A stretch of 64,000 nucleotides of DNA from Micromonospora globbae (lineage in GTDB: Bacteria; Actinomycetota; Actinomycetes; Mycobacteriales; Micromonosporaceae). The stretch's first letter is position 1. Each line of letters opens with the position of its first letter. This document shows positions 35,602 through 46,191 of this stretch, piece by piece. The notes beneath the pieces were generated by a model that was not told the DNA's origin, made no database searches, and was given only the letters and a program-made list of their open reading frames with translations. The stretch spans positions 62,001 through 126,000 of the forward strand of contig NZ_RAQQ01000005.1 of NCBI RefSeq assembly GCF_003610785.1, read 5' to 3'. The position numbers were made by a program, and so were the translations under genes.

Positions 35602-36771
35602 TCAGGCGAACGCGTTGATCCCGGTCAGCTTCTGCCCGATCACCAGCTGGTGGATCTCCGAGGTGCCCTCGTACGTGAGGACGCTCTCCAGGTTGTTGGC
35701 GTGCCGCATGACCGGGTACTCGCCGGAGATGCCGTTGGCGCCGAGGATCGTGCGGCACTGCCGGGCGATGGCCAGCGCCTCCCGCACGTTGTTCAGCTTC
35801 CCGACGCTGACCTGCTCGGGGCGGAGCGCGCCCGCGTCGGCGAGCCGCCCCAGGTGCAGCGCCAGCAGCTGGCCCTTCTGGAGTTCGACCACCATGTCGG
35901 CGAGCTTGGCCTGGGTGAGCTGGAACCCGGCCAGCGGCCGGCCGAACTGGGTGCGGGTGCCCGCGTACGCCAGGGTCGTCTCCAGGCAGTCCCGCGCGGC
36001 GCCGAGCGCGCCCCAGACGATGCCGTACCGCGCCTCGGTGAGGCAGCTCAGCGGCGCCCGGAGCCCGACGGCGTCGGGCAGCAGCGCGTCCGCCGGCAGG
36101 CGGACGTCGTCGAGGACGATCTCCCCGGTCACCGACGCCCGCAGGGACATCTTGCGGCTGATCTCGCGGGCGCTCACGCCGGGCGTGTCCATCGGTACGG
36201 CGAAGCCCCGCACGCCGTCCTCGGTGCGGGCCCAGATCACCCCGACGTCGGCGATCGGCGCGTTGGTGATCCACATCTTGCCGCCGGTGAGGATCCAGTC
36301 GTCGCCGTCGCGGCGCGCGCGGGTGGCCATCGACGCGGGGTCGGAGCCGTGGTCGGGCTCGGTCAGCCCGAAGCAGCCAATCGCCTCACCGGCGGCCATC
36401 GGGGGCAGCCAGCGCTGCTTCTGCTCCTCGCTGCCGTACCGCCAGATGGCGTACATGGCCAGCGAGCCCTGCACCGACACCAGGGACCGCAGGCCCGAGT
36501 CGCCGGCCTCCAGCTCCAGGCACGCGAGCCCGTACGCGACGGCCGAGGCGCCCGCGCACCCGTAGCCGGTCAGGTGCATGCCGAGCAGGCCGAGCTTGCC
36601 GAACTCCCGGGCCAGCTCGCGAGCCGGTACGCGACCCGACTCGTACCAGTCGGCGACGTGCGGGCGTACCCGGTCGTCGACGAGCTGGCGCACGACGGCG
36701 CTGATCTGCCGCTCCTCCTCGCCGAGCGTGGAGTCGAGGTCGAGCAGGTCGAGGGGGGCCGTGGGGCTCAT
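35602..36771 (-). CDS. acyl-CoA dehydrogenase, glutaryl-CoA dehydrogenase-like
   Basis: A 389-residue FAD enzyme of the acyl-CoA dehydrogenase family. The FAD-binding strands appear as CFGLTEPDHGSDPASM and WITNAPIADVGVIWA, the middle segment as FGRPLAGFQLTQAKLADM, and the catalytic base as Glu368 in TYEGTSEIHQLVIG, the position shared with glutaryl-CoA dehydrogenases. Start position ATG 36771 is 7 nt after the -10 hexamer TAGGGT; the upstream GTG 36780 overlaps that hexamer. The gene is not in an evident lysine/tryptophan degradation cluster, so the substrate remains open. Confidence 0.9.
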   Translation of the reverse strand: MSPTAPLDLLDLDSTLGEEERQISAVVRQLVDDRVRPHVADWYESGRVPARELAREFGKLGLLGMHLTGYGCAGASAVAYGLACLELEAGDSGLRSLVSVQGSLAMYAIWRYGSEEQKQRWLPPMAAGEAIGCFGLTEPDHGSDPASMATRARRDGDDWILTGGKMWITNAPIADVGVIWARTEDGVRGFAVPMDTPGVSAREISRKMSLRASVTGEIVLDDVRLPADALLPDAVGLRAPLSCLTEARYGIVWGALGAARDCLETTLAYAGTRTQFGRPLAGFQLTQAKLADMVVELQKGQLLALHLGRLADAGALRPEQVSVGKLNNVREALAIARQCRTILGANGISGEYPVMRHANNLESVLTYEGTSEIHQLVIGQKLTGINAFA

Positions 36772-36778
36772 GGCAGCC

Positions 36779-36784
36779 ACCCTA
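36779..36784 (-). promoter_or_regulatory. -10 hexamer, leaderless type
   Basis: TAGGGT on the minus strand ends 7 nt before the acyl-CoA dehydrogenase ATG. Confidence 0.5.
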
Positions 36785-36803
36785 ACGAAGGCTCAGGAGC
36801 CCG

Positions 36804-37109
36804 TCACTCCACCGCCTCGGAGAGCACGAGCACCCGGGCGTGGATCTGGTTGCGCTGCTGGAGCGCCGCCCGCAGCGCCCGGTGCAGGCCGTCCTCCAGG
36901 TAGAGGCCGCCGTTCCACTGCACGACGTGCGGGAACAGGTCGCCGTAGAACGTCGAGTCCTCGGCGAGGAGCTTGTCCAGCGCCAGTTCGCGCTTGGTGG
37001 TGATCAACTGGTCCAGGCGCAGCGGCCGCGGCGGGATCTCCGCCCACTGCTTGAGCGTCAGGTTGTGCTCCGGGTAGGGACGCCCGTCCCGGACCGCTCT
37101 GAAGATCAC
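36804..37109 (-). CDS. ParB-like small protein (annotated elsewhere as VapB-type antitoxin)
   Basis: A 101-residue protein whose centre, VVQWNGGLYLEDGLHRALRAALQQRNQIHARVLVL, resembles the DGxHR helix of ParB/sulfiredoxin-like nucleotide-binding domains; the N-terminus PYPEHNLTLKQWAEIPPRPLRLDQLITTK fits that fold (P-R-x-L-x-x-L). From memory, near-identical Streptomyces proteins are labelled VapB-family antitoxins, but no PIN toxin is next to it here, so that label is doubtful. GTG 37109 follows a GGGGAGGGG run. It could be a nucleotide-dependent regulator. Conserved across actinobacteria, role unknown. Confidence 0.75.
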   Translation of the reverse strand: MIFRAVRDGRPYPEHNLTLKQWAEIPPRPLRLDQLITTKRELALDKLLAEDSTFYGDLFPHVVQWNGGLYLEDGLHRALRAALQQRNQIHARVLVLSEAVE

Positions 37110-37297
37110 GACGGCACGCTCCCCTCCCCGTGGCCGGGCCGACCGACGGCGCCGTGCCGGGTCGCGGCGTGGCACCGCACGGCGCGGCACCGATGACCGT
37201 GCCAGCCTAGCCGCCTGTCGCACACCGCGTTCTGCTCCCTGATGTCAGTTTCGCTACCGCTCGCCCGATCTTCAACGGGACGAATCCGGCGTGCCGC

Positions 37298-37900
37298 TCA
37301 ACTCCACCGTCCGCGCCGGACCACGTCGTCGACCGGTCGGCGTCCCCGGCGCAGCGACGGTGACCGATGGTCCGGTGCCCGGTAACCCACCGTGACCGCA
37401 CCGATCGGCGCGAACTCCTCCGGTACGCCGAACGCCTCCCGGTACGCCGCCAGCCGCTGGGGCGGAATGCCGAAGAAGCACGCCCCGAGTCCCTCGTCCA
37501 CGGCGGTGAGCAGCATCAGCAGGGCCGCGAAACCGGTGTCCACGTACCAGTAGGGCACCGGCCAGCGCTCCGTGGAGCGGTCCGTCCAACCCTTGTCCGG
37601 CTCGGCGTACCGCTCCAGGTACACCGAGCGGTTCGCGTGCGGTACGACGATGAGCGGCGCCCGTCGCATCCCGGCCAGCCAGCGCTCCCGGCCGCCGCCG
37701 CCCGGCGTGGTGGCCGCCCAGAACCGCTCCCGGTCGGCCGGCTCCTCCAGCACCAGGAACCCCCAGCCCTGCGCGAAGCCGGCGGAGGGCGCGCGGACCG
37801 CGTGGTCGAGCAGCCGCTCCACGACCTCGGGCGGGACGGGCCGGTCCGGGTCGTAGTTGCGCACCATCCGCCGGCGCCGGACGACCTCGGCGAACTCCAT
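37298..37900 (-). CDS. nitroreductase-family FMN oxidoreductase
   Basis: A 200-residue nitroreductase. FMN-contacting segments are the N-terminal VRRRRMVRNYDPDRPVPPEVVERLLDHAVRAPSA, and GACFFGIPPQRLAAYREAFGVPE near the C-terminus. The inserted section with WPVPYWYVDTGFAALLMLLTAVDEG is typical of the group. Related actinobacterial proteins are F420-independent reductases of nitro compounds or quinones. ATG 37900 has GGGGGAG upstream. It lies 17 bp after the aldose epimerase gene and probably shares its transcript. Confidence 0.88.
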   Translation of the reverse strand: MEFAEVVRRRRMVRNYDPDRPVPPEVVERLLDHAVRAPSAGFAQGWGFLVLEEPADRERFWAATTPGGGGRERWLAGMRRAPLIVVPHANRSVYLERYAEPDKGWTDRSTERWPVPYWYVDTGFAALLMLLTAVDEGLGACFFGIPPQRLAAYREAFGVPEEFAPIGAVTVGYRAPDHRSPSLRRGRRPVDDVVRRGRWS

Positions 37901-37917
37901 GCGGCTCCCCCTGCCGG

Positions 37918-38847
37918 TCAGGCGCCCGGGCGGACGCCCCAGACGCCCCGCCAGGTCTCCCCCGGCTTCAACATGATCACGTCGCGCCCGGAGCGTAACG
38001 CGTCGGGCGGGCAGGTCATGGGCTCGATCGCCACCGATCGGCGGTGCCGCTCCCCGGTGAGCGTGTCGCCCGAGAAGACCTGCCACCAACCGAACTCCCG
38101 ATCGGCCCAGATGGTCACGCCGGCCGAGCCGTCCGGAGCCGCGAGGCTCACCGACGATCCGCCGTCCTCGTCCCGGATGACGTCGCCGAACGCGAGGTCG
38201 AGGACGGCGTCACCGATGCGGCGGGGGCTCGTCCAGTCGTACTCGGTGCCGGCCACCTCGGTGGCCGCGATCGGCAGCAGCCGGTCGTCCACGAGGAGCC
38301 GGGTCCGGGCGGGCAGCCGCATCGACAGGTCGTCGACCGCGACCCCGGGCAGTTGCAGGTACGGGTGCACGGAGAAGCCGAACGGGGCCGGCTCGGCGCT
38401 GACGTTGCGCACCTCGTGCTCGGCGCGCAGACCGTCCGCCCCGACACTCCACCGGCTGCGCAGGTGCAGCTCCCACGGGTAGCCGGGCTGCGGCGGCAGC
38501 GCGTAGCCGACCGTCACCGCGTCCGGCGAGCGCTCCAGCAGCCGCCAGGGCACCCAGTTGACCAGCCCGTGGATCGCCACGTGCCGCTCCGGCTCGGTCA
38601 GCGGCAGCTGGTGCGTCCGCTCGCCGAGCGTGTACCGCCCGTCCCGGATCCGGTTCGGCCACGGCGCGAGCACCTGCCCGGCGCAGCCGGGGCACAGCTC
38701 GTCCTCGGCGTACCCGTCGACGTAGTCCACGCCGTCGTGCCGGTACGTCCGCAGCCCGCCGCCCACCTCGACGACGACGGCCTCGTGGCCGTCGGCCGCG
38801 ATGGTCCACTGGGCGCCCGAGGGGGAACGGTGATCAGGGGTGCTCAT
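37918..38847 (-). CDS. aldose 1-epimerase family protein
   Basis: A 309-residue galactose-mutarotase-like beta-sandwich protein. Key residues appear in APWPNRIRDGRY (Arg), AIHGLVNWVPW (His), FGFSVHPYLQLPG (His) and the catalytic Glu in SVAIEPMTCPPDAL. It interconverts alpha and beta anomers of an aldose. A leaderless -10 TAGGGT lies 7 nt before the ATG (38855-38860), so it has its own promoter although an MFS gene ends only 18 bp upstream. Confidence 0.9.
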   Translation of the reverse strand: MSTPDHRSPSGAQWTIAADGHEAVVVEVGGGLRTYRHDGVDYVDGYAEDELCPGCAGQVLAPWPNRIRDGRYTLGERTHQLPLTEPERHVAIHGLVNWVPWRLLERSPDAVTVGYALPPQPGYPWELHLRSRWSVGADGLRAEHEVRNVSAEPAPFGFSVHPYLQLPGVAVDDLSMRLPARTRLLVDDRLLPIAATEVAGTEYDWTSPRRIGDAVLDLAFGDVIRDEDGGSSVSLAAPDGSAGVTIWADREFGWWQVFSGDTLTGERHRRSVAIEPMTCPPDALRSGRDVIMLKPGETWRGVWGVRPGA

Positions 38848-38865
38848 GTCGGCGACCCTAACCGG

Positions 38866-40284
38866 TCACTCGCGGTCACCGCCCGGTGCCGCCGCCCCGC
38901 CGCCGCGCGACGTGGCGCCCGCCGGGTCGCCGCTCGCCGCCTCGCCGTCGGCCGCGCTGCTGGCCCGCCCGCCGTCGGCGGCCGTCGCCACGTCGGTGCC
39001 GGTGGCGGTCGCCGCCCGGTAGCGCAGCAGGGCCGGGAACGCGACGGCGAGCACCACCACGAGCACGGCCGAGGCGACGCCACCGGCCACCCAGGCGACG
39101 CCGCCGCCCAGCCCGGCCGCCATGGCGCCGGCCCGCAGGTCGCCCAGGCGCGGCCCGCCCGCGACCACGACGGTGTTCACGCCCTGGAGCCGGCCCCGCA
39201 TCCGGTCCGGCGCGTACACCAGCAGCATGGACTGGCGCAGCACGGCGCTGACCAGGTCGGCGGCGCCGGCCACGCCGAGCAGCAGGACCATCAGCCAGAG
39301 CTGGTGGGCCAGCCCGGCCGCCGCGATGGCCACGCCCCACGCGACCACGGCGACCACGAGCCCGAGCCCCTGCCGGCGCAGCCGGCCGATCCAGCCGGAG
39401 GTGAGCCCGCCGAGCATCGAGCCGATGGCGATGGCGCTGTACAGCCAGCCGACCGCCCCGCCGTCGCCGAACCGCTCGTGGGCGATCTCGGGGAAGAGCG
39501 CCCGCGGCATCGCCAGGATCATGGCGATGAGGTCGACGGCGAACGAGAGCAGCAGGACCGGCGTGGTGGCCAGGTAGCGGAACCCGTCCACCACGCTGGC
39601 GAGGCCCGCCTTGCGCGGCGTGTCGCCGCCGCCCGGATCGGGCTCGGGCGGCAGCGCGGGCAGCCGCAGGGTGGCCCAGAGCGAGACGGTGAACAGCAGT
39701 GCGTCGACCGCGTACGCGACGGGCAGGCCGACGTCGGTGCCCCACCAGGTGAAGATCATGCCGGCCGCGAGCGGCCCGACCACCGACGCCGCCGTGAACG
39801 TCGTGTAGTTCAGCGTGGTGGCCGCCGGGACCAGCTTCTCCGGCACGAGCCGCGGCAGGATGGCGCTGCGGGCCGGTGACGTGATCGCGAACGCCGTGGA
39901 CTGCACCGCCACCAGGAGCAGGAGCAGCACCGGACTGCCCACCTGGAACAGCGACTGGGCCAGCAGCCCGAGGGTCGACGCCCAGAGCAGCGCGCCCGCG
40001 CCCAGCAGCACCTTGCGGCGGTCCCGGGCGTCGGCGACCGCGCCGCCCCAGAGCCCGAAGATCAGCAGCGGCACGAACCCGGCGACGCCGAGCAGGCCGA
40101 CCCAGAACGAGTCCCGGGTGAGGTCGTACATCTCGACGGGCACGGCGACGGCGGTGAACTGGAAGCCGAACATGGCCACGCCGTTGCCGAGCCAGATCCG
40201 CCGGTAGTCCGCCACCCCCAGCGGACGCAGGTCGATCGCCAGGCGGCGCAGTCCCCGCCGCCGGGCCTCCGGCGCCGCCGTCAC
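38866..40284 (-). CDS. MFS exporter, EntS-like
   Basis: A 472-residue major facilitator protein with about twelve membrane helices (residues 20-440). The MFS_3 signature appears as [30 protein letters not shown] and the loop 2-3 motif as [20 protein letters not shown]. Members of this group export siderophores, macrolides or other small products. The last ~35 residues are Ala/Gly/Asp-rich and disordered. GTG 40284 overlaps the pdxH stop by 4 bp (GTGA), so it is translationally coupled to pdxH, an association that may simply reflect operon convenience. Confidence 0.9.
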   Translation of the reverse strand: MTAAPEARRRGLRRLAIDLRPLGVADYRRIWLGNGVAMFGFQFTAVAVPVEMYDLTRDSFWVGLLGVAGFVPLLIFGLWGGAVADARDRRKVLLGAGALLWASTLGLLAQSLFQVGSPVLLLLLVAVQSTAFAITSPARSAILPRLVPEKLVPAATTLNYTTFTAASVVGPLAAGMIFTWWGTDVGLPVAYAVDALLFTVSLWATLRLPALPPEPDPGGGDTPRKAGLASVVDGFRYLATTPVLLLSFAVDLIAMILAMPRALFPEIAHERFGDGGAVGWLYSAIAIGSMLGGLTSGWIGRLRRQGLGLVVAVVAWGVAIAAAGLAHQLWLMVLLLGVAGAADLVSAVLRQSMLLVYAPDRMRGRLQGVNTVVVAGGPRLGDLRAGAMAAGLGGGVAWVAGGVASAVLVVVLAVAFPALLRYRAATATGTDVATAADGGRASSAADGEAASGDPAGATSRGGGAAAPGGDRE

Positions 40285-40940
40285 GGCGCCAGCCGTTCGA
40301 CGGTCCAGTCGCCGGCCCCGGTACGCCGGAACCGCAGCCGGTCGTGCAACCGGCCCGCCCGGCCCTGCCAGAACTCCACCGACTCGGGACGGACGCGCAG
40401 CCCGCCCCAGTGCGGCGGGGCGGGGATCGACGCCGCGTCGGCGAACCGCTCCGCCGCCTCGCGGTAGCGCTCCTCCAGCGCCGCCCGGTCCGGGATCACC
40501 TGCGACTGCGGGCTCGCCCACGCGCCGATCTGGGACGTGCGGGGCCGGGTGGCGAAGTACGCCTCGGTCTCCGCCCGGTCCACCGGCTCGACGGTGCCGG
40601 CGACCACGACCTGCCGCTGCATCGGGAACCAGGGGAAGACCAGGCTGGCGTACGGGTTGGCGGCCGCCTCGGCGCCCTTGCGCGACGTGTGGTTGGTGAA
40701 GAAGACGAAGCCGTCCGGGTCGTACCCCTTCAGCAGGACCGTCCGCCCGCTGGGCCGCCCGGCGGCGTCGGCCGTGCCGACGACCATGGCGTTCGGCTCG
40801 GGCAGCCCGAAGGCCACCGCCTCGGCGAACCAGCGGGCGAACTGGGTGTGCCAGTCGCCGGCCAGCTCGGACTCGGAAAGGCCCCGGTCCGCGGCGTACT
40901 CGTTACGCATCGCGGCCGGGGCGGGTGTGTCGCCCGTCAC
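40281..40940 (-). CDS. pdxH: pyridoxamine 5'-phosphate oxidase
   Basis: A 219-residue FMN enzyme making pyridoxal 5'-phosphate from the pyridoxine or pyridoxamine phosphates. Family signatures: [24 protein letters not shown] (FMN phosphate), [19 protein letters not shown], and the C-terminal [24 protein letters not shown], the PdxH signature. GTG 40940 is chosen because AAGGAG lies upstream at good spacing; an ATG ten codons later is possible. It is divergent from the citrate synthase gene across 252 bp, and neighbours the PLP enzyme gene serC further on. Confidence 0.95.
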   Translation of the reverse strand: MTGDTPAPAAMRNEYAADRGLSESELAGDWHTQFARWFAEAVAFGLPEPNAMVVGTADAAGRPSGRTVLLKGYDPDGFVFFTNHTSRKGAEAAANPYASLVFPWFPMQRQVVVAGTVEPVDRAETEAYFATRPRTSQIGAWASPQSQVIPDRAALEERYREAAERFADAASIPAPPHWGGLRVRPESVEFWQGRAGRLHDRLRFRRTGAGDWTVERLAP

Positions 40941-41192
40941 GTCGTTCCACTCCTTCTCACCGGGCCGGCCACGCCGGGCAGGGCTGGCGGCCCGTACGCC
41001 CCAGTCTTGCCCAGCCTCGGACGCGGCGCTCGGGCGGGGATGTCGCGTGCGGCACAGTCGCTGCGGGTCGCGGACTCGGTTACCCAGCAGGCAAGATGTT
41101 CCGAACACATCCCTGAGGGTCGCCAACGGTGCTCGACCGGCCGGGCCGCGTTGAGCGCGACCAGGCGCACCGACCAGAGCCAGGAGAGCGAC

Positions 41193-42299
41193 ATGGCCGA
41201 CTTCAAACCGGGACTGGAAGGCGTCGTCGCCTTCGAGACGGAGATCGCCGAACCCGACCGGGAAGGCGGTGCGCTGCGCTACCGCGGTGTGGACATCGAG
41301 GATCTGATCGGCCAGGTCTCGTTCGGCAACGTGTGGGCCCTGCTGGTCGACGGCCGTTTCGGGCCCGGTCTGCCGCCCGCGGAGCCGTTCCCGGTGCCGG
41401 TGCACTCCGGCGACATCCGCGTCGACGTGCAGTCCGCGGTCGCGATGCTCGCGCCGTACTGGGGGCTCAACCAGCTGCTGGACATCTCCGACGAGCAGGC
41501 CCGCGAGGACCTCGCCCGGGTCTCGGTGACGGCGCTCTCCTTCGTCGCCCAGTCCGCCCGGGGCCTGGGGCTGCCGGCCGTGCCGCAGAAGGAGATCGAC
41601 AAGGCGTCCACGATCGTGGAGCGCTTCATGAAGCGCTGGCGGGGTGAGCCCGACCCGCGGCACGTGAAGGCCGTCGACGCGTACTTCATCTCGGCCGCCG
41701 AGCACGGCCTGAACGCCTCCACCTTCACGGCCCGGATCGTCGCCTCGACCGGCGCGGACGCCGCGGCCTGCATCTCCTCCGGCATCGGGGCGCTCTCCGG
41801 CCCCCTGCACGGCGGCGCGCCGTCCCGGGTGCTGAACATGCTGGAGGCGGTCGAGCGCAGCGGCGACGCCGAGGGCTACGTCAAGGGCGTGCTGGACCGG
41901 GGCGAGCGGCTCATGGGCTTCGGGCACCGCGTCTACCGGGCCGAGGACCCGCGCGCCCGGGTGCTCCGGCGGACCGCCAAGGAGCTGGGTGCGCCCCGCT
42001 TCGAGGTGGCCGAGGCGCTGGAGAAGGCCGCCCTGGACGAGCTGCACAACCGCAAGCCGGACCGGGTGCTGGCGACCAACGTCGAGTTCTGGTCCGCCGT
42101 GGTGCTCGACTTCGCCGAGGTGCCGGCGCACATGTTCACCTCGATGTTCACCTGCGCCCGGATGGGTGGCTGGAGCGCGCACATCCTGGAGCAGAAGAAG
42201 CTCCAGCGCCTCGTACGCCCCTCGGCCCGCTACGTCGGCCCCGGCCCCCGCAAGCCGCAGGAGGTCGAGGGCTGGGACGCCATCCCGCACGGCGTGTGA
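41193..42299 (+). CDS. citrate synthase (type II-like, short)
   Basis: A 368-residue enzyme condensing acetyl-CoA with oxaloacetate. Active-site residues are in [11 protein letters not shown] (His), [14 protein letters not shown] (His, Arg) and [13 protein letters not shown], with the usual Asp replaced in the order seen in the actinobacterial citrate synthase 2 group (CitA-like). ATG 41193 follows AGGAGAG. Length and closing RPSARYVGP are typical. It may be the secondary citrate synthase of the genome; the main one is not in this window. Confidence 0.93.
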   Translation: MADFKPGLEGVVAFETEIAEPDREGGALRYRGVDIEDLIGQVSFGNVWALLVDGRFGPGLPPAEPFPVPVHSGDIRVDVQSAVAMLAPYWGLNQLLDISDEQAREDLARVSVTALSFVAQSARGLGLPAVPQKEIDKASTIVERFMKRWRGEPDPRHVKAVDAYFISAAEHGLNASTFTARIVASTGADAAACISSGIGALSGPLHGGAPSRVLNMLEAVERSGDAEGYVKGVLDRGERLMGFGHRVYRAEDPRARVLRRTAKELGAPRFEVAEALEKAALDELHNRKPDRVLATNVEFWSAVVLDFAEVPAHMFTSMFTCARMGGWSAHILEQKKLQRLVRPSARYVGPGPRKPQEVEGWDAIPHGV

Positions 42300-42320
42300 C
42301 GCCCGCTCTCTGACCCCCGC

Positions 42321-42352
42321 TGAAGGCCCCGACCCCTCGGTCGGGGCCTTCA
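42321..42352 (+). terminator. strong hairpin terminator
   Basis: 14-bp arms (42321-42334 TGAAGGCCCCGACC; 42339-42352) with a CCTC loop, 22 bp after the citrate synthase stop. Confidence 0.85.
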
Positions 42353-42506
42353 CCGTGTGGCGCATCCCTCACGTCGCGGTGTGGGACCAGCGGTCGACCG
42401 GCCCGGCCCGGATGGGAGGATGAAGGCCGGCAGCGCCGCCGGACCGGGCTCGGACCCGGCTCCCCCGCGCGCCCGCGCGCGGCCGCCGTCGCTCCGCGCC
42501 CGCTGA

Positions 42507-43673
<1,167 letters not shown>

Positions 43674-43684
43674 CATCGTGACGC

Positions 43685-43716
43685 TGGGTGGCCGCGGCAA
43701 CCGCCGCGGCCACCCA
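43685..43716 (+). terminator. strong hairpin terminator
   Basis: 14-bp arms TGGGTGGCCGCGGC (43685-43698) and its complement (43703-43716) with an AACC loop. Confidence 0.85.
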
Positions 43717-43856
43717 CGGTGATCATCGCCGCTGCTCATCCGCGACATGCGGGTGTCGCATCCCCCACCCGCGGGCAGATGAGCGTACGGTGGTGCGAGA
43801 CGCCCGGGTGGCTGGCCTGTGGCGTGCGGCCAACGAAGCGGGACGGAGGCAACGAT

Positions 43857-44933
43857 ATGCGCCCAGTACGCTTCGTCGCCCTTTCCGAGGACGGCCAGGC
43901 GCTGGTGCTCGCCGACGAGGTGGGGCGGCTGCTCGCGCTCCCGATCGACGAGCGCGTGACCTCGGCGTTGCACGCCGATCCGGGCAGCCCGCCGCTCGCC
44001 GTGGCACCGGCCGCCGCCGACCCGGTGCCGTCCCTGTCGCCGCGGGACATCCAGGCCCGCATCCGCTCCGGCGAGTCCGCTGAGGACGTCGCCCGGATCG
44101 CCGGTGTGCCGGTCGACCGCGTGCTGCGCTACGCCGGCCCGGTGCTGCAGGAGCGGGCCATGCTCGCCCAGCACGCGCGCCGCACCCGGCTCAAGGGCGC
44201 CGAGAAGCCGACTCCCCTGGCCGAGGTGGTCAACGGCCGGCTGGCCCAGCACGGCATCGACACCGAGAAGATCTCCTGGGACGCGTACCGGCGGGACGAC
44301 GGCACCTGGCGGATCATCGCCACCTGGCCGTCCGGGAAGGCCACCGCGCAGGCGATCTGGGTCCTCGACAAGACGCGGCAGGCCGTCGCGCCGCACGACG
44401 ACATGGCGCAGTACCTGTGCGCCGAGCGGCCCACGCCGATCCTCGGCCAGGAGCCGGCGCCGGAGCGGGGCGGGCACGCCCTGCCGGGGCCGTCGCGGGG
44501 CGAGCCGAGCCGCGGCGGGCACGGGCTGCCGACGCCCGCCGAGCACGCACGCCCGGGTCGCGACCCGATCCGGGCCGGCCGGGACGCCCTGCTGGCCTCG
44601 CTCGACCGCCCGCTCGGCGGTTCGTCCGGCCGGGGTCTGGAGCCGCGTACGCCGGCCGCGCTCGCGGGGTCCGACGCGCCCCGGCAGCGGGCGGTCACCG
44701 GCGGGGCGGCCGCGCTGCTCGGCGGCGGCCCGGGTTCGGCCTTCGACGACGACTCGGACGCGCCCAAGGAGGTGCCGGCCGTGCCGTCGCTGGCGGTCCT
44801 CCGCCCGCGCCGCACCGGCACGGGAGCCGGCGGGAACGAGGCCACCGACACCTCGGGCAAGCCGCGCAAGCGCCTGCCGAGCTGGGACGACGTCCTCTTC
44901 GGCAGCGGCCCGGCGGCCCGCGAGTCCTCCTGA
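43857..44933 (+). CDS. sepH: septation protein SepH, FtsZ regulator
   Basis: A 358-residue cell-division protein. The N-terminal DUF3071 domain (about 1-165) includes the helix-turn-helix SPRDIQARIRSGESAEDVARIAGVPVDRVLRYAGPVLQERA and then a TWRIIATWPSGKATAQAIW strand section. In Streptomyces and mycobacteria SepH binds FtsZ through this domain and stabilises filaments. The C-terminal ~180 residues are Pro/Gly/Arg-rich and disordered, ending KPRKRLPSWDDVLFGSGP, a conserved basic-W motif. ATG 43857 follows ACGGAGG. The last 24 nt including the stop are duplicated just downstream. Confidence 0.92.
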   Translation: MRPVRFVALSEDGQALVLADEVGRLLALPIDERVTSALHADPGSPPLAVAPAAADPVPSLSPRDIQARIRSGESAEDVARIAGVPVDRVLRYAGPVLQERAMLAQHARRTRLKGAEKPTPLAEVVNGRLAQHGIDTEKISWDAYRRDDGTWRIIATWPSGKATAQAIWVLDKTRQAVAPHDDMAQYLCAERPTPILGQEPAPERGGHALPGPSRGEPSRGGHGLPTPAEHARPGRDPIRAGRDALLASLDRPLGGSSGRGLEPRTPAALAGSDAPRQRAVTGGAAALLGGGPGSAFDDDSDAPKEVPAVPSLAVLRPRRTGTGAGGNEATDTSGKPRKRLPSWDDVLFGSGPAARESS

Positions 44934-44966
44934 GCCGTACGCCGGCGGCCCGCGACTCCTCCTGAG
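44911..44966 (+). repeat. 24-nt duplication spanning the sepH stop codon
   Basis: 44911-44934 and 44943-44966 are the same 24 nt (CGGCGGCCCGCGAGTCCTCC plus TGAG) with one mismatch, separated by 8 nt. The second copy lies outside the gene and repeats the stop in a different place. Confidence 0.8.
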
Positions 44967-45031
44967 GCCGCGCCGGCGGCGGGCGCGTCCCCTGATCACG
45001 GCCCGGCGGCATGCCACTCCTTCGACCGCGC

Positions 45032-45065
45032 CACGACGGGCGGGTGGATCCACCCGCCCGTCGTG
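45032..45065. terminator. 34-bp perfect palindrome, terminator-like
   Basis: CACGACGGGCGGGTGGA (45032-45048) is followed directly by its exact reverse complement (45049-45065). It lies between sepH and the aldo/keto reductase gene, ending 24 bp before the reductase -10. Confidence 0.75.
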
Positions 45066-45100
45066 AGGCGCGGCCCGCGTCACGGTGGCAGGCTCGGGTC

Positions 45101-46087
45101 ATGGAGTACACGAATCTGGGCCGCACCGGCCTCTCGGTCAGCCGCCTCTGCCTCGGCACGATGAACTTCGGCCCGCAGACCTCGGAGCCCGACAGCTACG
45201 CGATCATGGATCGCGCGCTGGAGCACGGCATCAACTTCTTCGACACGGCCAACGTCTACGGCTGGAAGACCGGCGAAGGGGTCACCGAGCAGATCATCGG
45301 CCGCTGGTTCGCCCAGGGCGGGGGCCGGCGGGAGAAGGTCGTGCTGGCCACGAAGGTCTACGGCCGGATGGGCGACTGGCCCAACGAGCAGGGCCTCTCC
45401 GCACGGCACATCATCCGGGCCTGCGAGGACTCGCTGCGCCGCCTCCAGACCGACACCATCGACCTCTACCAGATGCACCACATCTCCCGCACGACCCCGT
45501 GGGAGGAGATCTGGCAGGCGATGGAGACGCTCGTCGCGCAGGGCAAGGTGCTCTACGTCGGATCGTCCAACTTCGCCGGATGGCACATCTCGGTGGCGCA
45601 GGCGGCCGCCGCCCGGCGCAACTTCCTCGGCCTCGTCTCCGAGCAGTGCATCTACAACCTCCTGACCCGCCACGTCGAGCTGGAGGTGATCCCCGCCGCG
45701 CAGCACCACAGGCTGGGCATCATCCCCTGGTCGCCGCTGCACGGCGGCCTGCTCGCGGGGCTGCTGCGCAAGATGGCCGAGGGCACGGCGAAGCGGGGCA
45801 CGGACGGCCGCTCGGCCGACACGCTGGCCACGCACCGGGCCACCATCGAGGCGTACGAGAAGCTCTGCGCCGACCTCGGCCACGACCCGGCGGACGTGGC
45901 GCTGGGCTGGCTGCTCTCCCGGCCGGGCGTGACCGCGCCGATCATCGGCCCGCGTACGGCCGAGCAGCTGGACCGGTCCCTCGGCGCGCTCGACGTCCAC
46001 CTCGACGAGGCCACCCTCGCCCGGCTGGACGAGCTGTTCCCGCCGATCGGCAACGGCGGCCCCGGCCCGGAGGCGTGGGCCTGGTAA
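45101..46087 (+). CDS. aldo/keto reductase
   Basis: A 328-residue NADPH-dependent reductase with the (beta/alpha)8 barrel. The catalytic tetrad is visible: Asp in NFFDTANVYGW, Tyr of that segment, Lys in VVLATKVYG and His in LYQMHHISRTTPW. The cofactor-binding end is PIIGPRTAEQLDRSLGAL. It fits the group with L-glyceraldehyde 3-phosphate reductase-like and potassium-channel-like members. ATG 45101 is 6 nt after CAGGCT, the leaderless spacing. Substrate unknown. Confidence 0.92.
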   Translation: MEYTNLGRTGLSVSRLCLGTMNFGPQTSEPDSYAIMDRALEHGINFFDTANVYGWKTGEGVTEQIIGRWFAQGGGRREKVVLATKVYGRMGDWPNEQGLSARHIIRACEDSLRRLQTDTIDLYQMHHISRTTPWEEIWQAMETLVAQGKVLYVGSSNFAGWHISVAQAAAARRNFLGLVSEQCIYNLLTRHVELEVIPAAQHHRLGIIPWSPLHGGLLAGLLRKMAEGTAKRGTDGRSADTLATHRATIEAYEKLCADLGHDPADVALGWLLSRPGVTAPIIGPRTAEQLDRSLGALDVHLDEATLARLDELFPPIGNGGPGPEAWAW

Positions 46088-46104
46088 CACTCTCCTTCTG
46101 GCGT

Positions 46105-46173
46105 CGATCTTGCACTTTGCGCCCTCGATATACGGCTTATGCACCTTTTGTCGGGGCAGGAAGTGCAAGATCG
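46105..46173. repeat. 69-bp palindromic element, family A copy 1
   Basis: Perfect 13-bp arms CGATCTTGCACTT (46105-46117) and AAGTGCAAGATCG (46161-46173). A second copy of the same length and strongly similar interior is at 60304-60372. Both are between convergent genes, here the aldo/keto reductase and thpR genes. Confidence 0.9.
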
Positions 46174-46191
46174 CGCAGGAGAGGTGCGGGG

